Shown: positions 8,870 through 18,523 of the stretch, piece by piece | Layout of the letters: every line of letters starts with the position of its first letter | Position numbering within the stretch: position 1 is the stretch's first letter | Origin: Corynebacterium fournieri | Lineage (GTDB): Bacteria; Actinomycetota; Actinomycetes; Mycobacteriales; Mycobacteriaceae | Assembly: GCF_030408775.1 (NCBI RefSeq) | Contig: NZ_CP047210.1 | Coordinates: 1,860,001-1,924,000, forward strand | DNA length: 64,000 nucleotides | Reading direction: 5' to 3' | The notes under the pieces: generated by a model | What the model saw: the letters and a program-made list of their open reading frames with translations, nothing else | Told to the model about the DNA's origin: nothing | Databases searched by the model: none | Translations under genes and position numbers: made by a program

Positions 8870-10573
8870 CTACTTCGCGTCGCGGTGGCCGGTGTGTGCC
8901 TCGCGGCGCAGGGTCTCCACCATGTGCGGGTAGTGCAGCTCGAACGCCGGACGCTCAGAGCGGATACGCGGCAGCGCGGTGAAGTTGTGGCGCGGCGGCG
9001 GGCAGGAGGTTGCCCACTCCAGGGAGTTGCCGTAGCCCCACGGATCGTCGACGGTGACGATCTCGCCGTAGCGCCAGGACTTGAACACGTTCCAGATGAA
9101 CGGCAGGAAGCCGATGCCCAGGATGAACGCACCAACCGTGGAGACCTGGTTGAGCAGCGTGAAGCCGTCGGTGTCCAGGTAGTCGGCGTAGCGGCGCGGC
9201 ATGCCCATGTTGCCCAGCCAGTGCTGGACCAGGAAGGTCATGTTGAAGCCGATCACGGTGAACCAGAAGTGGATCTTGCCCAGCTTCTCGTCCAGCATGC
9301 GGCCTGTCATCTTCGGGAACCAGTAGTACACGCCAGCGGTGGAGGCGAACACGACCGTACCGAACAGGGTGTAGTGGAAGTGAGCGACCACGAAGTAGGA
9401 GTCGTGCAGCTGGAAGTCCAGCGGCGGGGAGGCCAGCATGATGCCGGTCAGGCCGCCGAAGAGGAAGGTGAACAGGAAGCCGGTGGCCCACAGCATCGGG
9501 GTTTCGAAGGTGAGGTGGCCGTTCCACATGGTGCCCAGCCAGTTGAAGAACTTCACGCCGGTCGGCACCGCGATGAGGAAGGTCATGAAGGAGAAGAACG
9601 GCAGCAGGATCGCGCCGGTGGCGAACATGTGGTGAGCCCACACAGCCATGGACAGGCCCGCAATAGCCAGGGTTGCGAACACCAGGCCGATGTAGCCGAA
9701 GATCGGCTTACGGGAGAACACCGGGACGATCTCGGAGATCACACCGAAGAACGGCAGCGCCAGCACGTACACCTCGGGGTGGCCGAAGAACCAGAACAGG
9801 TGCTGCCACAGGATGGTGCCGCCGTTGGCGGTGTCGTAGATGTGGCCGCCCAGCAGGCGGTCGTAGAGCACACCCATCGCCGCTGCGGTCAGCAGCGGGA
9901 AGATCATCAGGGCGATGATGGAGGTGACGAAGATGGTCCACGTGAACACCGGCAGACGGAACATGGTCATGCCCGGCGCACGCATCGTCAGCACGGTGGT
10001 GAGCATGTTCACTGCGGAAGCGATGGTGCCCACACCGGTAGCGCCCACGCCGACAACCCAGAGGTTGGCGGAGACGGACGGGGTGTGCACCGCGTCAGCC
10101 AGCGGCATGTACATGGTCCAACCGAAGTCGGCCGCGCCACCCGGGGTGATAAAGCCGAGCAGCATGGCGACCACGCCGACGGTGGTGACCCAGAAGCCGA
10201 ACGCGTTCAGACGCGGGAAGGCCACGTCCGGAGCGCCGATCTGGAGCGGGAGCACGTAGTTGGCGAAACCCCAGACGATCGGGGTACCGAACGCCAGCAG
10301 CATCACGGTGCCGTGCATGGTGAACAGCTGGTTGAACTGCTCGTTGGACAGGAACTGCAGGCCCGGGCTGAACAGCTCGGCGCGGATGAGCAGTGCCATC
10401 AAACCGGCCACGAAGAACCAGATGAAGGACATGATGATGTACATGATGCCCAGTTCTTTGTGGTCGGTGGTGGTGAGTTGCTTGTAAATCTTCGAACCCT
10501 TACGGGCGTTGCCCGTGGGCTCGGGGCGTGTCGGCGGGACGTAATTGTCCAGCCGCGGTGCCACAGCGGTCAT
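8870..10573 (-). CDS. ctaD: Cytochrome c oxidase subunit I (aa3 type)
   Basis: Catalytic subunit of the terminal oxidase, carrying heme a, heme a3 and CuB in the membrane. The 567-residue product shows [17 protein letters not shown] (Cu-binding His and crosslinked Tyr), AHHMF (CuB histidines), [10 protein letters not shown] (heme ligands) and about 12 membrane segments. ATG 10571-10573 is preceded by GGAGGATC. It is monocistronic here: a terminator follows and a 274-base untranslated upstream region precedes it. As in other corynebacteria the other subunits (ctaC, ctaE-qcr) are not adjacent. Confidence 0.97.
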   Translation of the reverse strand: MTAVAPRLDNYVPPTRPEPTGNARKGSKIYKQLTTTDHKELGIMYIIMSFIWFFVAGLMALLIRAELFSPGLQFLSNEQFNQLFTMHGTVMLLAFGTPIVWGFANYVLPLQIGAPDVAFPRLNAFGFWVTTVGVVAMLLGFITPGGAADFGWTMYMPLADAVHTPSVSANLWVVGVGATGVGTIASAVNMLTTVLTMRAPGMTMFRLPVFTWTIFVTSIIALMIFPLLTAAAMGVLYDRLLGGHIYDTANGGTILWQHLFWFFGHPEVYVLALPFFGVISEIVPVFSRKPIFGYIGLVFATLAIAGLSMAVWAHHMFATGAILLPFFSFMTFLIAVPTGVKFFNWLGTMWNGHLTFETPMLWATGFLFTFLFGGLTGIMLASPPLDFQLHDSYFVVAHFHYTLFGTVVFASTAGVYYWFPKMTGRMLDEKLGKIHFWFTVIGFNMTFLVQHWLGNMGMPRRYADYLDTDGFTLLNQVSTVGAFILGIGFLPFIWNVFKSWRYGEIVTVDDPWGYGNSLEWATSCPPPRHNFTALPRIRSERPAFELHYPHMVETLRREAHTGHRDAK

Positions 10574-10782
10574 CTGATCCTCCTGACTACAGCAACTGCA
10601 CCTTCCCCAGCAGAGGCTGGATTGGGCACAGTTGCCACGAGTGATACCGGATCAGCATAACGTTCCACACACCGTTTTTCCAGCCTCCCGCAATGCTGCC
10701 CCCGTGCGGGGTCACCGCCGGCGCGGCCCACCCAACCCTGTCACCAATGTGACGCGAGTGTGCAGCTGTGGCGGCGCGAAAA

Positions 10783-10813
10783 ATCCCCGGCCCGCAACAC
10801 ACGGGCCGGGGAT
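10783..10813 (-). terminator. Terminator of nrdF
   Basis: ATCCCCGGCCCG pairs with CGGGCCGGGGAT around a short loop, 35 bases beyond the nrdF stop; on the minus strand it is followed by TTTTTCGC. Confidence 0.85.
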
Positions 10814-10847
10814 GGTGTCCACCGGAGGGACGTCGGCAAGCAAATGC

Positions 10848-11858
<1,011 letters not shown>

Positions 11859-11889
11859 TCAAGACTCGCGGGCCGTGCGCCCGCCGGTG

Positions 11890-11931
11890 CCCTCCCACGA
11901 TTGCCCTCCCACGATTGCCCTCCCACGATTT
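11890..11931. repeat. Three tandem 14-bp repeats upstream of nrdF
   Basis: CCCTCCCACGATTG occurs at 11890-11903 and 11904-11917, and CCCTCCCACGATTT at 11918-11931. They occupy the divergent region between nrdF (starting 53 bases away) and gntR. The unit does not resemble the NrdR box found upstream of nrdH. Function unknown: operator array or slipped-strand repeat. Confidence 0.8.
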
Positions 11932-12005
11932 CCTGGCCCCGCACGCCCATGGCATAAACTACTCGTACTACCAAGAACTGCCGCCCAAGATAAGGAGGTT
12001 GTGCC

Positions 12006-12722
12006 GTGGCTGCGAGCGGTCATAGGTCTTCTTCTGAACCCCTGCTTTCTTCCATCCTGGACACCCTCGGCGAGGAAATTGTCTCCGGAGCGCAGGCGGA
12101 GGGCAACACGTTTACGTTGCACGATCTCTCCGAGAGGTTCGGCATCTCCCGCACCGTCGCACGCGAGGCGATGCGCGCGCTGGAGCAGCTCGGCCTGGTG
12201 TCCTCCTCGCGCCGCGTTGGCCTGAAGGTGCTGCCGCAAAGCGAGTGGAACGTCTTCGACCACTCCGTAATCTCCTGGCGCCTGCGCAGCGAGGAGCAAC
12301 GCCCCGCGCAGCTGGCGTCGTTGCGTGAGCTTCGCGACGCGATCGAGCCCGGCGCCGCCCGCCTCGCCGCCATGAACGCCTCGCGCGAGCAATCGCGCCG
12401 CCTGTCCGAACTAGCCCAGCGCATTGTGGAGCTAGCCGGGCAAGACGCCGGCAACTCCGAGGCCTTCCAGGAGGCGGACCTGGAGTTCCACGCCCTGATG
12501 ATCGAGGCCTCCGACAACGAGATGTTCATCGCGCTGACGCAGCCGATCCTGGACATCATGAGCGGCCGCTCCATCTACGGCATCATGCCGGACGACCCGC
12601 ACGTGGACACCATGAAAATCCACCTGGATCTGGCCCAAGCCATCGCGGACGGCGAGGCAGACGCGGCAGAAGATGCTTCCCGGCGACTCCTCCGGGGAGT
12701 CAACGACTTCATGGAGATGTAA
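12006..12722 (+). CDS. GntR-family (FadR subfamily) transcriptional regulator, GntR1-like
   Basis: A 238-residue regulator with an N-terminal winged helix (about 15-80; FTLHDLSERFGISRTVAREAMRALEQLGLV) and a C-terminal all-helical FCD ligand domain (about 100-235) with the metal/acid-binding Asp/His pattern (ADLEFHALMIEAS, VDTMKIHLDLA). The genomic place between nrdF and nrdE matches gntR1 of C. glutamicum, which represses gluconate catabolism genes; that identity is by synteny and family, so the ligand is inferred. GTG 12006 is preceded by AAGGAGGT at 11992-11999. A strong bidirectional terminator follows. Confidence 0.85.
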   Translation: MAASGHRSSSEPLLSSILDTLGEEIVSGAQAEGNTFTLHDLSERFGISRTVAREAMRALEQLGLVSSSRRVGLKVLPQSEWNVFDHSVISWRLRSEEQRPAQLASLRELRDAIEPGAARLAAMNASREQSRRLSELAQRIVELAGQDAGNSEAFQEADLEFHALMIEASDNEMFIALTQPILDIMSGRSIYGIMPDDPHVDTMKIHLDLAQAIADGEADAAEDASRRLLRGVNDFMEM

Positions 12723-12729
12723 ATAAAAG

Positions 12730-12761
12730 AAAGGGATCCGACCCCGCGGTCGGATCCCTTT
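12730..12761. terminator. Bidirectional terminator between gntR and nrdE
   Basis: A 13-bp perfect stem (12730-12742 with 12749-12761) and 6-base loop, with A-rich and T-containing flanks on both sides. It separates convergent gntR (+) and nrdE (-). Confidence 0.9.
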
Positions 12762-12802
12762 CTATATGCGCCCGGGCAGCGCCCTCGGCGCTCGGCGCTG
12801 GT

Positions 12803-14968
12803 TTAGAGCATGCAGGAGACGCAGCCGTCGACCTCGGTGCCTTCCAGCGCCATCTGGCGCAGACGGATGTAGTACAAGGTCTTAATGCCCTTGCGCCACG
12901 CGTAAATCTGCGCGCGGTTGATGTCGCGCGTAGTCACCGTGTCCTTGAAGAACAGGGTCAACGACAAGCCCTGGTCCACGTACTTCGTGGCTTCGGCGTA
13001 CGTGTCGATGATCTTTTCGTAGCCGATCTCGTACGCGTCCTTGAAGTAGTCGAGGTTCTCGTTGTCCATGTGCGGCGCCGGGTAGTAGACGCGGCCGATC
13101 TTGCCTTCCTTGCGGATCTCGATCTTGGAGGCGATCGGGTGGATCGAGGACGTGGAGTTGTTGATGTAGGAGATCGAGCCGGTCGGCGGCACGGCCTGCA
13201 GGTAGCGGTTGTAGATGCCGTCGCGCGCGACGTCCTCCTTGAGCTGCGCCCACTCCTGCGCCGTCGGCACGGCGATGTCGGACTTGGCAAACAGTTCCTT
13301 GACCCTGTCGGTCTTCGGCTCGAAGTCCGCCGGGTCGTAGCGGTCGAAGAACTCGCCGGTGGCGTACTCGGACTTGGCAAAGTCCGCGAAGGCCTGGCCT
13401 TTTTCCACCGCGATCTTGTGGGAGGCGCGGATGCACTGGTACATCACGGCTGCGAAGTAGGCGTTGGTGAAGTCCAGGCCTTCCTCCGAGCCGTACTCGA
13501 TGTGCTCGCGGCCGAGGTAGCCGTGCAGGTTCATCTGGCCCAGGCCGATGGCGTGGGAGGCGTTGTTGCCGTCGCGCACCGGCGGCACGGACTCGATGGA
13601 GGTCTTGTCCGCCACTGCGGTCAGCGCGCGGATGGCGGATTCCACAGTCTTGGCAAAGTTGTCCGAGTCCATCGCCATCGCGATGTTGAGCGAGCCCAGG
13701 TTGCAGGAGATGTCGTGGCCGGTCTCCGCGTAGGTCAGGTCGTCGTTCAGCACGGACGGCGAGTTGACCTGCAGGATCTCGGAGCACAGGTTGGACATGT
13801 TGATCCGGCCGGTCTTCACCGGGTTCGCACGGTTCGCGGTGTCCTCGAACATGATGTACGGGTAGCCGGACTCGAACTGGATTTCCGCGAGCGTCTGGAA
13901 GAAGGAGCGCGCGTTGATCTTGGACTTGCGGATGCGCGGGTCCTCCACCATCTCCTCGTACTTCTCGGTCACGGAGATGTCCGCGAACGGCACGCCGTAG
14001 ACGCGCTCCACGTCGTACGGGGAGAACAGGTACATGTCGTCGTTGCGCTTGGCCAGCTCGAAGGTGATGTCCGGGATGACCACGCCGAGCGAGAGGGTCT
14101 TGATGCGCACCTTCTCGTCGGCGTTTTCGCGCTTGGTGTCCAAAAAGCGCATGATGTCCGGGTGGTGGGCGTTGAGGTAGACCGCACCTGCGCCCTGGCG
14201 CGCACCGAGCTGGTTGGCGTAGGAGAAGGAGTCCTCCAAAAGCTTCATCACGGGGATGACGCCGGACGACTGGTTTTCGATGTGCTTAATCGGCGCGCCA
14301 GCTTCGCGGATGTTGCTCAGCAACAGCGCCACGCCGCCGCCGCGCTTGGACAGCTGCAGCGAGGAGTTGATCGCGCGGCCGATGGACTCCATGTTGTCTT
14401 CGATGCGCAGCAGGAAGCACGAGACGAGCTCGCCGCGCTGTGCCTTGCCGGCGTTGAGGAAGGTCGGGGTGGCCGGCTGGAAACGGCCGGTCATGATCTC
14501 GTCGACAAGTGCGAAGGCGAGCTCCTCGTTGCCGTCGGCGAGGAACAGTGCGGTCATGGACACGCGGTCTTCGAAGCGCTCGAGGTAGCGGCGCCCGTCG
14601 AACGTCTTCAGCGTGTAGGAGGTGTAGTACTTGTACGCGCCGAGGAAGGACTTGAAGCGGAACTTGTAGGAGTACGCGCGCTTGAACGTGTCCTTAATAA
14701 AGGACCAGTCGTACTTTTCAATGGTCTCCGGCTCGTAGTACTTGTTGCTGACCAGGTAGTCGATCTTCTCTTCCAGGTCGTGGAAGTAGACCGTGTTCTG
14801 GTTGACGTGCTGGAGGAAGAACTGGTTCGCGGCCTCGCGGTCCTTGTCAAACTGGATCCGGCCGCTTTCGTCGTACAGGTTCAGCAGCGCGTTGAGCGCG
14901 TGGTAATCCAGCTGGTCGTGCTCGTTGACCGGCTCCGGGACATTCTTACCGACAGTCTGGGTAGTCAC
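12803..14968 (-). CDS. nrdE: Class Ib ribonucleotide reductase, large subunit
   Basis: Reduces ribonucleoside diphosphates using the NrdF radical. The 721-residue product contains [25 protein letters not shown], the NLCSEIL active-site segment, [12 protein letters not shown], and the C-terminal tail [10 protein letters not shown], whose CxxC is reduced by NrdH. It lacks the N-terminal ATP-cone of class Ia enzymes. The start is GTG at 14966-14968 ([10 protein letters not shown]), in frame and preceded by GAAGGA; a nearby ATG is out of frame. It is 10 bases downstream of nrdI, whose 3' end covers the ribosome site. Confidence 0.96.
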   Translation of the reverse strand: MTTQTVGKNVPEPVNEHDQLDYHALNALLNLYDESGRIQFDKDREAANQFFLQHVNQNTVYFHDLEEKIDYLVSNKYYEPETIEKYDWSFIKDTFKRAYSYKFRFKSFLGAYKYYTSYTLKTFDGRRYLERFEDRVSMTALFLADGNEELAFALVDEIMTGRFQPATPTFLNAGKAQRGELVSCFLLRIEDNMESIGRAINSSLQLSKRGGGVALLLSNIREAGAPIKHIENQSSGVIPVMKLLEDSFSYANQLGARQGAGAVYLNAHHPDIMRFLDTKRENADEKVRIKTLSLGVVIPDITFELAKRNDDMYLFSPYDVERVYGVPFADISVTEKYEEMVEDPRIRKSKINARSFFQTLAEIQFESGYPYIMFEDTANRANPVKTGRINMSNLCSEILQVNSPSVLNDDLTYAETGHDISCNLGSLNIAMAMDSDNFAKTVESAIRALTAVADKTSIESVPPVRDGNNASHAIGLGQMNLHGYLGREHIEYGSEEGLDFTNAYFAAVMYQCIRASHKIAVEKGQAFADFAKSEYATGEFFDRYDPADFEPKTDRVKELFAKSDIAVPTAQEWAQLKEDVARDGIYNRYLQAVPPTGSISYINNSTSSIHPIASKIEIRKEGKIGRVYYPAPHMDNENLDYFKDAYEIGYEKIIDTYAEATKYVDQGLSLTLFFKDTVTTRDINRAQIYAWRKGIKTLYYIRLRQMALEGTEVDGCVSCML

Positions 14969-14978
14969 ATCGCGTCCT

Positions 14979-15500
14979 TCATTTTGTTCTTGAATATTTA
15001 CCGGCGTACTTTGCGCGCAATCTTGCCAGCCGCTCGGATTCGTCCGGAGCTTCTCGCCTATCGACGACCTCCGGTCCCCCACGCAGCCCCAACCTTCCAG
15101 CATGCTGGATGAGTTGGCCACGCACGTGCGCGACATCCTCGGCCAAGCCCATGAGCTCGAACCGGTACAAATACGGGACCTTACACTTGTCGGCGATAAC
15201 CTTCCCGGCAAGGCAATAATCGGCGCCGAAGTTGGAGTTTCCGGCGGCGATCACACCCCGGATCAGGCTCCGGTTGCCCTCGTTGTTGAGGAAACGGATG
15301 ACCTGGCCCGGCACGGGCCGCGAGTTGGCGCCGCTCACGCTCGCTCCCCCGCCGTATGTGGGGCAGATGAGCACATAAGGCTCGTCGACAATCAGTTCCG
15401 GGTCGGCCCTGCGCAAGGGGATGCGCTGGGACGGGAGGCCGAGCTTCTCTACAAACCGCTTCGTGTTTTCCGTCGCGGAAGAGAAGTAGACCACCAGCAT
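14979..15500 (-). CDS. nrdI: Flavodoxin-like NrdI
   Basis: Flavoprotein that delivers the oxidant for assembly of the Mn-tyrosyl cofactor of NrdF. The 173-residue product starts [20 protein letters not shown] with the SSATENT FMN-phosphate loop, then LICPTYGGG and [12 protein letters not shown], all family signatures. At 173 residues it carries a longer C-terminal extension (after LMGLAEDV, about 45 residues, Arg/Glu-rich) than the roughly 130-150 usual for NrdI. The spacer to nrdH (180 bases) is unusually long for this operon and holds a symmetric repeat array. Confidence 0.93.
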   Translation of the reverse strand: MLVVYFSSATENTKRFVEKLGLPSQRIPLRRADPELIVDEPYVLICPTYGGGASVSGANSRPVPGQVIRFLNNEGNRSLIRGVIAAGNSNFGADYCLAGKVIADKCKVPYLYRFELMGLAEDVAHVRGQLIQHAGRLGLRGGPEVVDRREAPDESERLARLRAKYAGKYSRTK

Positions 15501-15572
15501 GGCCGCCGCCTTTCTTCGTGCTGAGTTTTCTGTTGTGTAGCCCCCGCGGTCCATCCCGCCCGCCAGAACCAA

Positions 15573-15638
15573 ATCCAGCTACCAGGATCCAGCTATTCGC
15601 CTTATTTTGGGCCGTTAGCTGGGTCGTACTAGCTGGAT
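15573..15638. repeat. Dyad-symmetric array of four 9-bp sites between nrdH and nrdI
   Basis: ATCCAGCTA occurs on the plus strand at 15573-15581 and 15587-15595, then its complement TAGCTGGGT (one change) at 15616-15624 and TAGCTGGAT at 15630-15638. Spacing within each half is 14 bp and all four fall on one symmetry centre at 15605.5. As RNA it could fold into a two-segment stem; as DNA it looks like paired operator sites. Confidence 0.8.
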
Positions 15639-15680
15639 CCGCGGGGGTGAGTGGGCACGCGGGAGGCGGGGGCCGGGAAG

Positions 15681-15911
15681 TTACGCCGCAGCGACGAGGC
15701 CCTTGATACGGTCCGGGCGGAAGCCGGACCAGTGCTCGCCGTTCGCCTCGACGACCGGAGCCTGGACGTAGCCGAGGGCCATCACGTAGTCGCGGGCCTC
15801 CTCGTCCATGGAGATGTCGACCGTGGTGAACTCGAGGCCAGCCTTGGTCAGGGCCTTCTCGGTGGCCTTGCACTGCATGCAGGCCGGCTTGCTGTAAACG
15901 GTGATCGACAT
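15681..15911 (-). CDS. nrdH: Glutaredoxin-like NrdH redoxin
   Basis: Small dithiol electron donor to NrdE, reduced by thioredoxin reductase. The 76-residue product starts MSITVYSKPACMQCKATEKAL: the redox motif is C-M-Q-C, and the C-terminal SGFRPDRIKGL fits the WSGFRPD signature that separates NrdH from glutaredoxins. ATG 15909-15911 follows AAGAGCC; homology begins exactly there. First gene of nrdHIE, preceded by a likely promoter and NrdR sites. Confidence 0.95.
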   Translation of the reverse strand: MSITVYSKPACMQCKATEKALTKAGLEFTTVDISMDEEARDYVMALGYVQAPVVEANGEHWSGFRPDRIKGLVAAA

Positions 15912-16001
15912 AGTTCCAGGCTCTTTCTCTGCGGGTCTTAGACAGGGATTCAACGGGCTTTTTCGTTCTTCCCGGGCTCCCCCGGGGCAACACCAAGAGA
16001 C

Positions 16002-16047
16002 ACTATACCTTGGGGGAAAGTTCGGCAACTGCTACTACATGTAGTAG
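16002..16047 (-). promoter_or_regulatory. nrdH promoter with NrdR box
   Basis: A perfect 16-bp palindrome CTACTACATGTAGTAG at 16032-16047 fits the core of the NrdR consensus (C-w-A-n-A-T-n-T-w-G). On the minus strand it sits just upstream of a TTGCCG-like -35 and a TATAGT -10 (complement of 16002-16007), about 90 bases before the nrdH ATG. Confidence 0.65.
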
Positions 16048-16084
16048 TTACACGGGTGGTATTCCCAGGATAGGGTCAGGAAAT

Positions 16085-16100
16085 CACCCACATGTAGTTA
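16085..16100 (-). promoter_or_regulatory. Second, weaker NrdR box
   Basis: CCACATGTAG at 16088-16097 matches the NrdR core at all but one position. Its centre is 53 bp from that of the first box, close to five helical turns, so the two could be bound on one DNA face. Confidence 0.5.
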
Positions 16101-16180
16101 AAAGATGAACGCACCCGTGCTGCCAAGCGTGTAATTTTGCGAAAAAAGTTTTTCGCCGGAGGTTCGTCGCAAAGCAAAAA

Positions 16181-16207
16181 GCCCCGCCACCACTCGGGTG
16201 ACGGGGC
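16181..16207 (-). terminator. Terminator of rpmJ
   Basis: GCCCCGCCACC pairs with GGGTGACGGGGC (one bulge/mismatch) and on the minus strand is followed by TTTTTGC. It separates rpmJ from the nrdH control region. Confidence 0.85.
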
Positions 16208-16218
16208 AGGATTCGCGC

Positions 16219-16341
16219 TTAGCCCTGACGAGCCTTGAAACGGGGATCCTTCTTGTTGATCACGTAAACCTTGCCGTTGCGGCGCACAACCTGGGCGCCC
16301 GGCTTGTTCTTCAGCGACCGAAGCGACTTGCGGACCTTCAT
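16219..16341 (-). CDS. rpmJ: Ribosomal protein L36, cysteine-free (C-) form
   Basis: A 40-residue basic protein of the large ribosomal subunit, [19 protein letters not shown] at the N-terminus and [10 protein letters not shown] at the end. It lacks the Cys/His zinc ribbon of the standard L36 (which would have CxxC), so it belongs to the zinc-independent C- form. C- paralogues are often expressed in zinc limitation under Zur; no clear Zur operator was recognised here. ATG 16339-16341 follows AAAGGAG. The position beside nrdHIE and nadE is the usual one for this paralogue in corynebacteria. Confidence 0.93.
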   Translation of the reverse strand: MKVRKSLRSLKNKPGAQVVRRNGKVYVINKKDPRFKARQG

Positions 16342-16455
16342 CGGGCGCTCCTTTCTGCTCGGATTACCTGCAATTAGCGACCATCGGCGAGCTGCCGAGT
16401 CGCAACACGGGGGTAAATGTTACACACCGGACGCGCTGAATCAAAACCTCCTACC

Positions 16456-17280
16456 ATGAGCGCCATGCAGTCAGAGATCATCGCCACCCTCGGCGTGGCA
16501 CCGACCATCGACCCTGCCACCGAGATCACCCGGCGCGTGCAGTTCCTGGTGGACTACCTGGACGCCACCGGCGCGAAGGGGTACGTACTCGGCATTTCCG
16601 GCGGGCAGGACTCCACGCTCGCCGGGCGTCTGGCGCAGCTGGCGGTGGAGAAGCGCCGGGCGGACGGTGCGGAAGCGACCTTCGTTGCGGTGCGACTGCC
16701 GCACGGCGTGCAGGCCGACGAGGACGACGCGCAGCTGGCGCTCAAGTTCATCCAGCCCGACGAGACGGTCACAGTGGACATCGAGCCAGCCACCACTGCG
16801 ATGGCGGGTGCTGTGGCGGGCGCGCTGGGAGCGGACAGCCTCGGCGACTTCAACAAGGGCAACGTCAAGGCGCGCATGCGCATGATCGCCCAGTACGCCA
16901 TCGCCGGCGAGCGCGGCCTGCTGGTGGTGGGCTCGGACCATGCGGCGGAGAACGTCACCGGGTTTTTCACCAAACACGGCGACGGCGCCGCAGACCTTAT
17001 CCCGCTGGCCGGGTTGAACAAGCGCCAGGGCGCGGCGCTTTTGGCCCACCTCGACGCCGAACCCCGCCTGTGGGAGAAGGTCCCGACCGCGGACCTGGAA
17101 GAAGACCGCCCCGCGCTTCCCGACGAAGAGGCGCTCGGCATCACCTACGCCCACATCGACGACTACCTGGAGGGCAAGCAGGTTCCCGCCGAGGCCGCCG
17201 AGCGCCTCGAGCACCTGTGGCGTATCGGCCAGCACAAGCGCCACCTGCCGCCGGGTCCGAACGACACCTGGTGGCGCTAG
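16456..17280 (+). CDS. nadE: Ammonia-dependent NAD+ synthetase
   Basis: Amidates nicotinate adenine dinucleotide to NAD. The 274-residue product has the N-type ATP pyrophosphatase loop GISGGQDST (about residues 45-53), the [18 protein letters not shown] segment and [23 protein letters not shown]. It lacks the N-terminal nitrilase/glutaminase domain, so free ammonia is the nitrogen donor. ATG 16456 (MSAMQSEII) follows a weak CCTCC-flanked region. Its stop overlaps the convergent fructosamine kinase stop by three bases. Confidence 0.95.
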   Translation: MSAMQSEIIATLGVAPTIDPATEITRRVQFLVDYLDATGAKGYVLGISGGQDSTLAGRLAQLAVEKRRADGAEATFVAVRLPHGVQADEDDAQLALKFIQPDETVTVDIEPATTAMAGAVAGALGADSLGDFNKGNVKARMRMIAQYAIAGERGLLVVGSDHAAENVTGFFTKHGDGAADLIPLAGLNKRQGAALLAHLDAEPRLWEKVPTADLEEDRPALPDEEALGITYAHIDDYLEGKQVPAEAAERLEHLWRIGQHKRHLPPGPNDTWWR

Positions 17281-18038
17281 CCCACCACGCGCAGGGTCTC
17301 CTCCGCCGCACGCACGAGCGCCGAGCCGTAGGACGGGCCGTGCGTCCACGCGTGCACCGCCAGCGGGTGCAACTGGTGCACCGCGATGCGTCGCTGCCAG
17401 TCGCTGCCCAACACTCCCCCGGCATCCACATACCCGTCCACGATCGCGCTGAAGTGAGGCGCGCCGAACAGCTCCAGCATGGCGATATCGGTCAGCGGGT
17501 GCCCGCCGTGCGCGGCCGGGTCGATAAACCGCGGCCCGTCCGCGCCGAACAGCAGGTTGCCCGCCCACAGGTCACCGTGAATGCGGGCGAGCGGGGCGTC
17601 GGCGTCTTCTTCGAGCAGCGCATCGCATGCTTGCTTGACGACGTCCATCCCGCCGCCCCCTACATTCCCTGCCCGAAGCGCTTTCTCCGCAAAAGGCAGC
17701 ACTCGCTGCTCCACGTAGAACTTGGCCCAGCGCCCGGTTGGCTCGCACGCCTGCTGGCGGGTGCCGATGAAGTTGGGGCCGTCCCACCCGTCCGCGGGCG
17801 CCCCGAACGCAACCGCCCCCATGGCGTGGATGGCGGCCAGCTCACGGCCGGCCTGACGGGCGGCGTCCACGGTCGGGCGAACGGGATCCACTTTCTCAAT
17901 GGTCAGCGTGTTCGCGTCCTCATCCAGCTCCAGCACCTCCACCACCGCGGTGGAGCCCTCGCGCAGCCAGCGCAGATACGCCGCCTCCGCGGCTGCGGCC
18001 CCCGGCGCGCTGCCGTGCTTCACAAACGTGTCAGACAT
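17277..18038 (-). CDS. Fructosamine kinase family protein
   Basis: A 253-residue kinase-like protein of the fructosamine-3-kinase / ketosamine kinase family, which phosphorylates glycated lysines so the sugar falls off. The catalytic loop is [15 protein letters not shown] and the metal-binding DFG-equivalent is [22 protein letters not shown], both diagnostic. ATG 18036-18038 (MSDTFVKHG) overlaps the upstream methyltransferase stop by 8 bases, so the two are translationally coupled. Confidence 0.9.
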   Translation of the reverse strand: MSDTFVKHGSAPGAAAAEAAYLRWLREGSTAVVEVLELDEDANTLTIEKVDPVRPTVDAARQAGRELAAIHAMGAVAFGAPADGWDGPNFIGTRQQACEPTGRWAKFYVEQRVLPFAEKALRAGNVGGGGMDVVKQACDALLEEDADAPLARIHGDLWAGNLLFGADGPRFIDPAAHGGHPLTDIAMLELFGAPHFSAIVDGYVDAGGVLGSDWQRRIAVHQLHPLAVHAWTHGPSYGSALVRAAEETLRVVG

Positions 18039-18474
18039 CGATGCCCTCCAATCGCAGCAAGAAACGTTTTGCCTCTGTCCCGCCACGGTAACCGCCAAGT
18101 TGGCCGTCGCTGCGCAGCACCCGGTGGCACGGGATGAACAACGGCAGCGGGTTGGTGGCGCACGCGCTGCCCACCGCGCGCACCGCCTTGGGGTTGCCCA
18201 CCGCGCGGGCGAGTTCCGCGTAGGACGTGGTCTCCCCGTACGGGACTTTCGCCAGCTCCCGCAGCACCGCAGCCCGAAACTCAGTCACGTTCTGCAGGTC
18301 GAGCGGCACGGTGAACTCCCGGCGTGTGCGGGCGAAGTACTCGGTAAGCTCTTGGGTGGCTACGGGGTGGTCCGAAGGTTCGTCGATAGGCAGCTGCTCC
18401 CCCTCGAAGCACACGCGGGTGAGGCCGCGCTCACTGGCGACGAAGCGCAACAGCCCGATCGGTGACGCAAACAT
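18031..18474 (-). CDS. ogt: Methylated-DNA-[protein]-cysteine S-methyltransferase
   Basis: Suicide repair of O6-alkylguanine. The 147-residue product has the DNA-binding helix-turn-helix (FRAAVLRELAKVPYGETTSYAELARAVGNPKAVRAVG), the acceptor cysteine in IPCHRVL and the following GQLGGYRGGTEAKRFLLRLE. This is the minimal domain without the Ada N-terminus. ATG 18472-18474 (MFASPIG) was chosen by homology; a much longer in-frame extension runs antisense through the lipoprotein gene. Overlaps the fructosamine kinase gene. Confidence 0.93.
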   Translation of the reverse strand: MFASPIGLLRFVASERGLTRVCFEGEQLPIDEPSDHPVATQELTEYFARTRREFTVPLDLQNVTEFRAAVLRELAKVPYGETTSYAELARAVGNPKAVRAVGSACATNPLPLFIPCHRVLRSDGQLGGYRGGTEAKRFLLRLEGIDV

Positions 18475-18523
18475 GCAGTTCAGCGTAGCTCCCGGCCGAT
18501 GAGATCGCGCTACACTCCTAGCC

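Noticed and set aside
8792-10660. Long open frames opposite ctaD, murA, dinG, purM/purF and other genes
   Set aside because: They are antisense mirrors caused by high GC content; the other strand holds clear conserved genes.
14968-14970. ATG at 14968-14970 as the nrdE start
   Set aside because: It is out of frame with the conserved protein; GTG at 14966-14968 is in frame and well spaced from GAAGGA.
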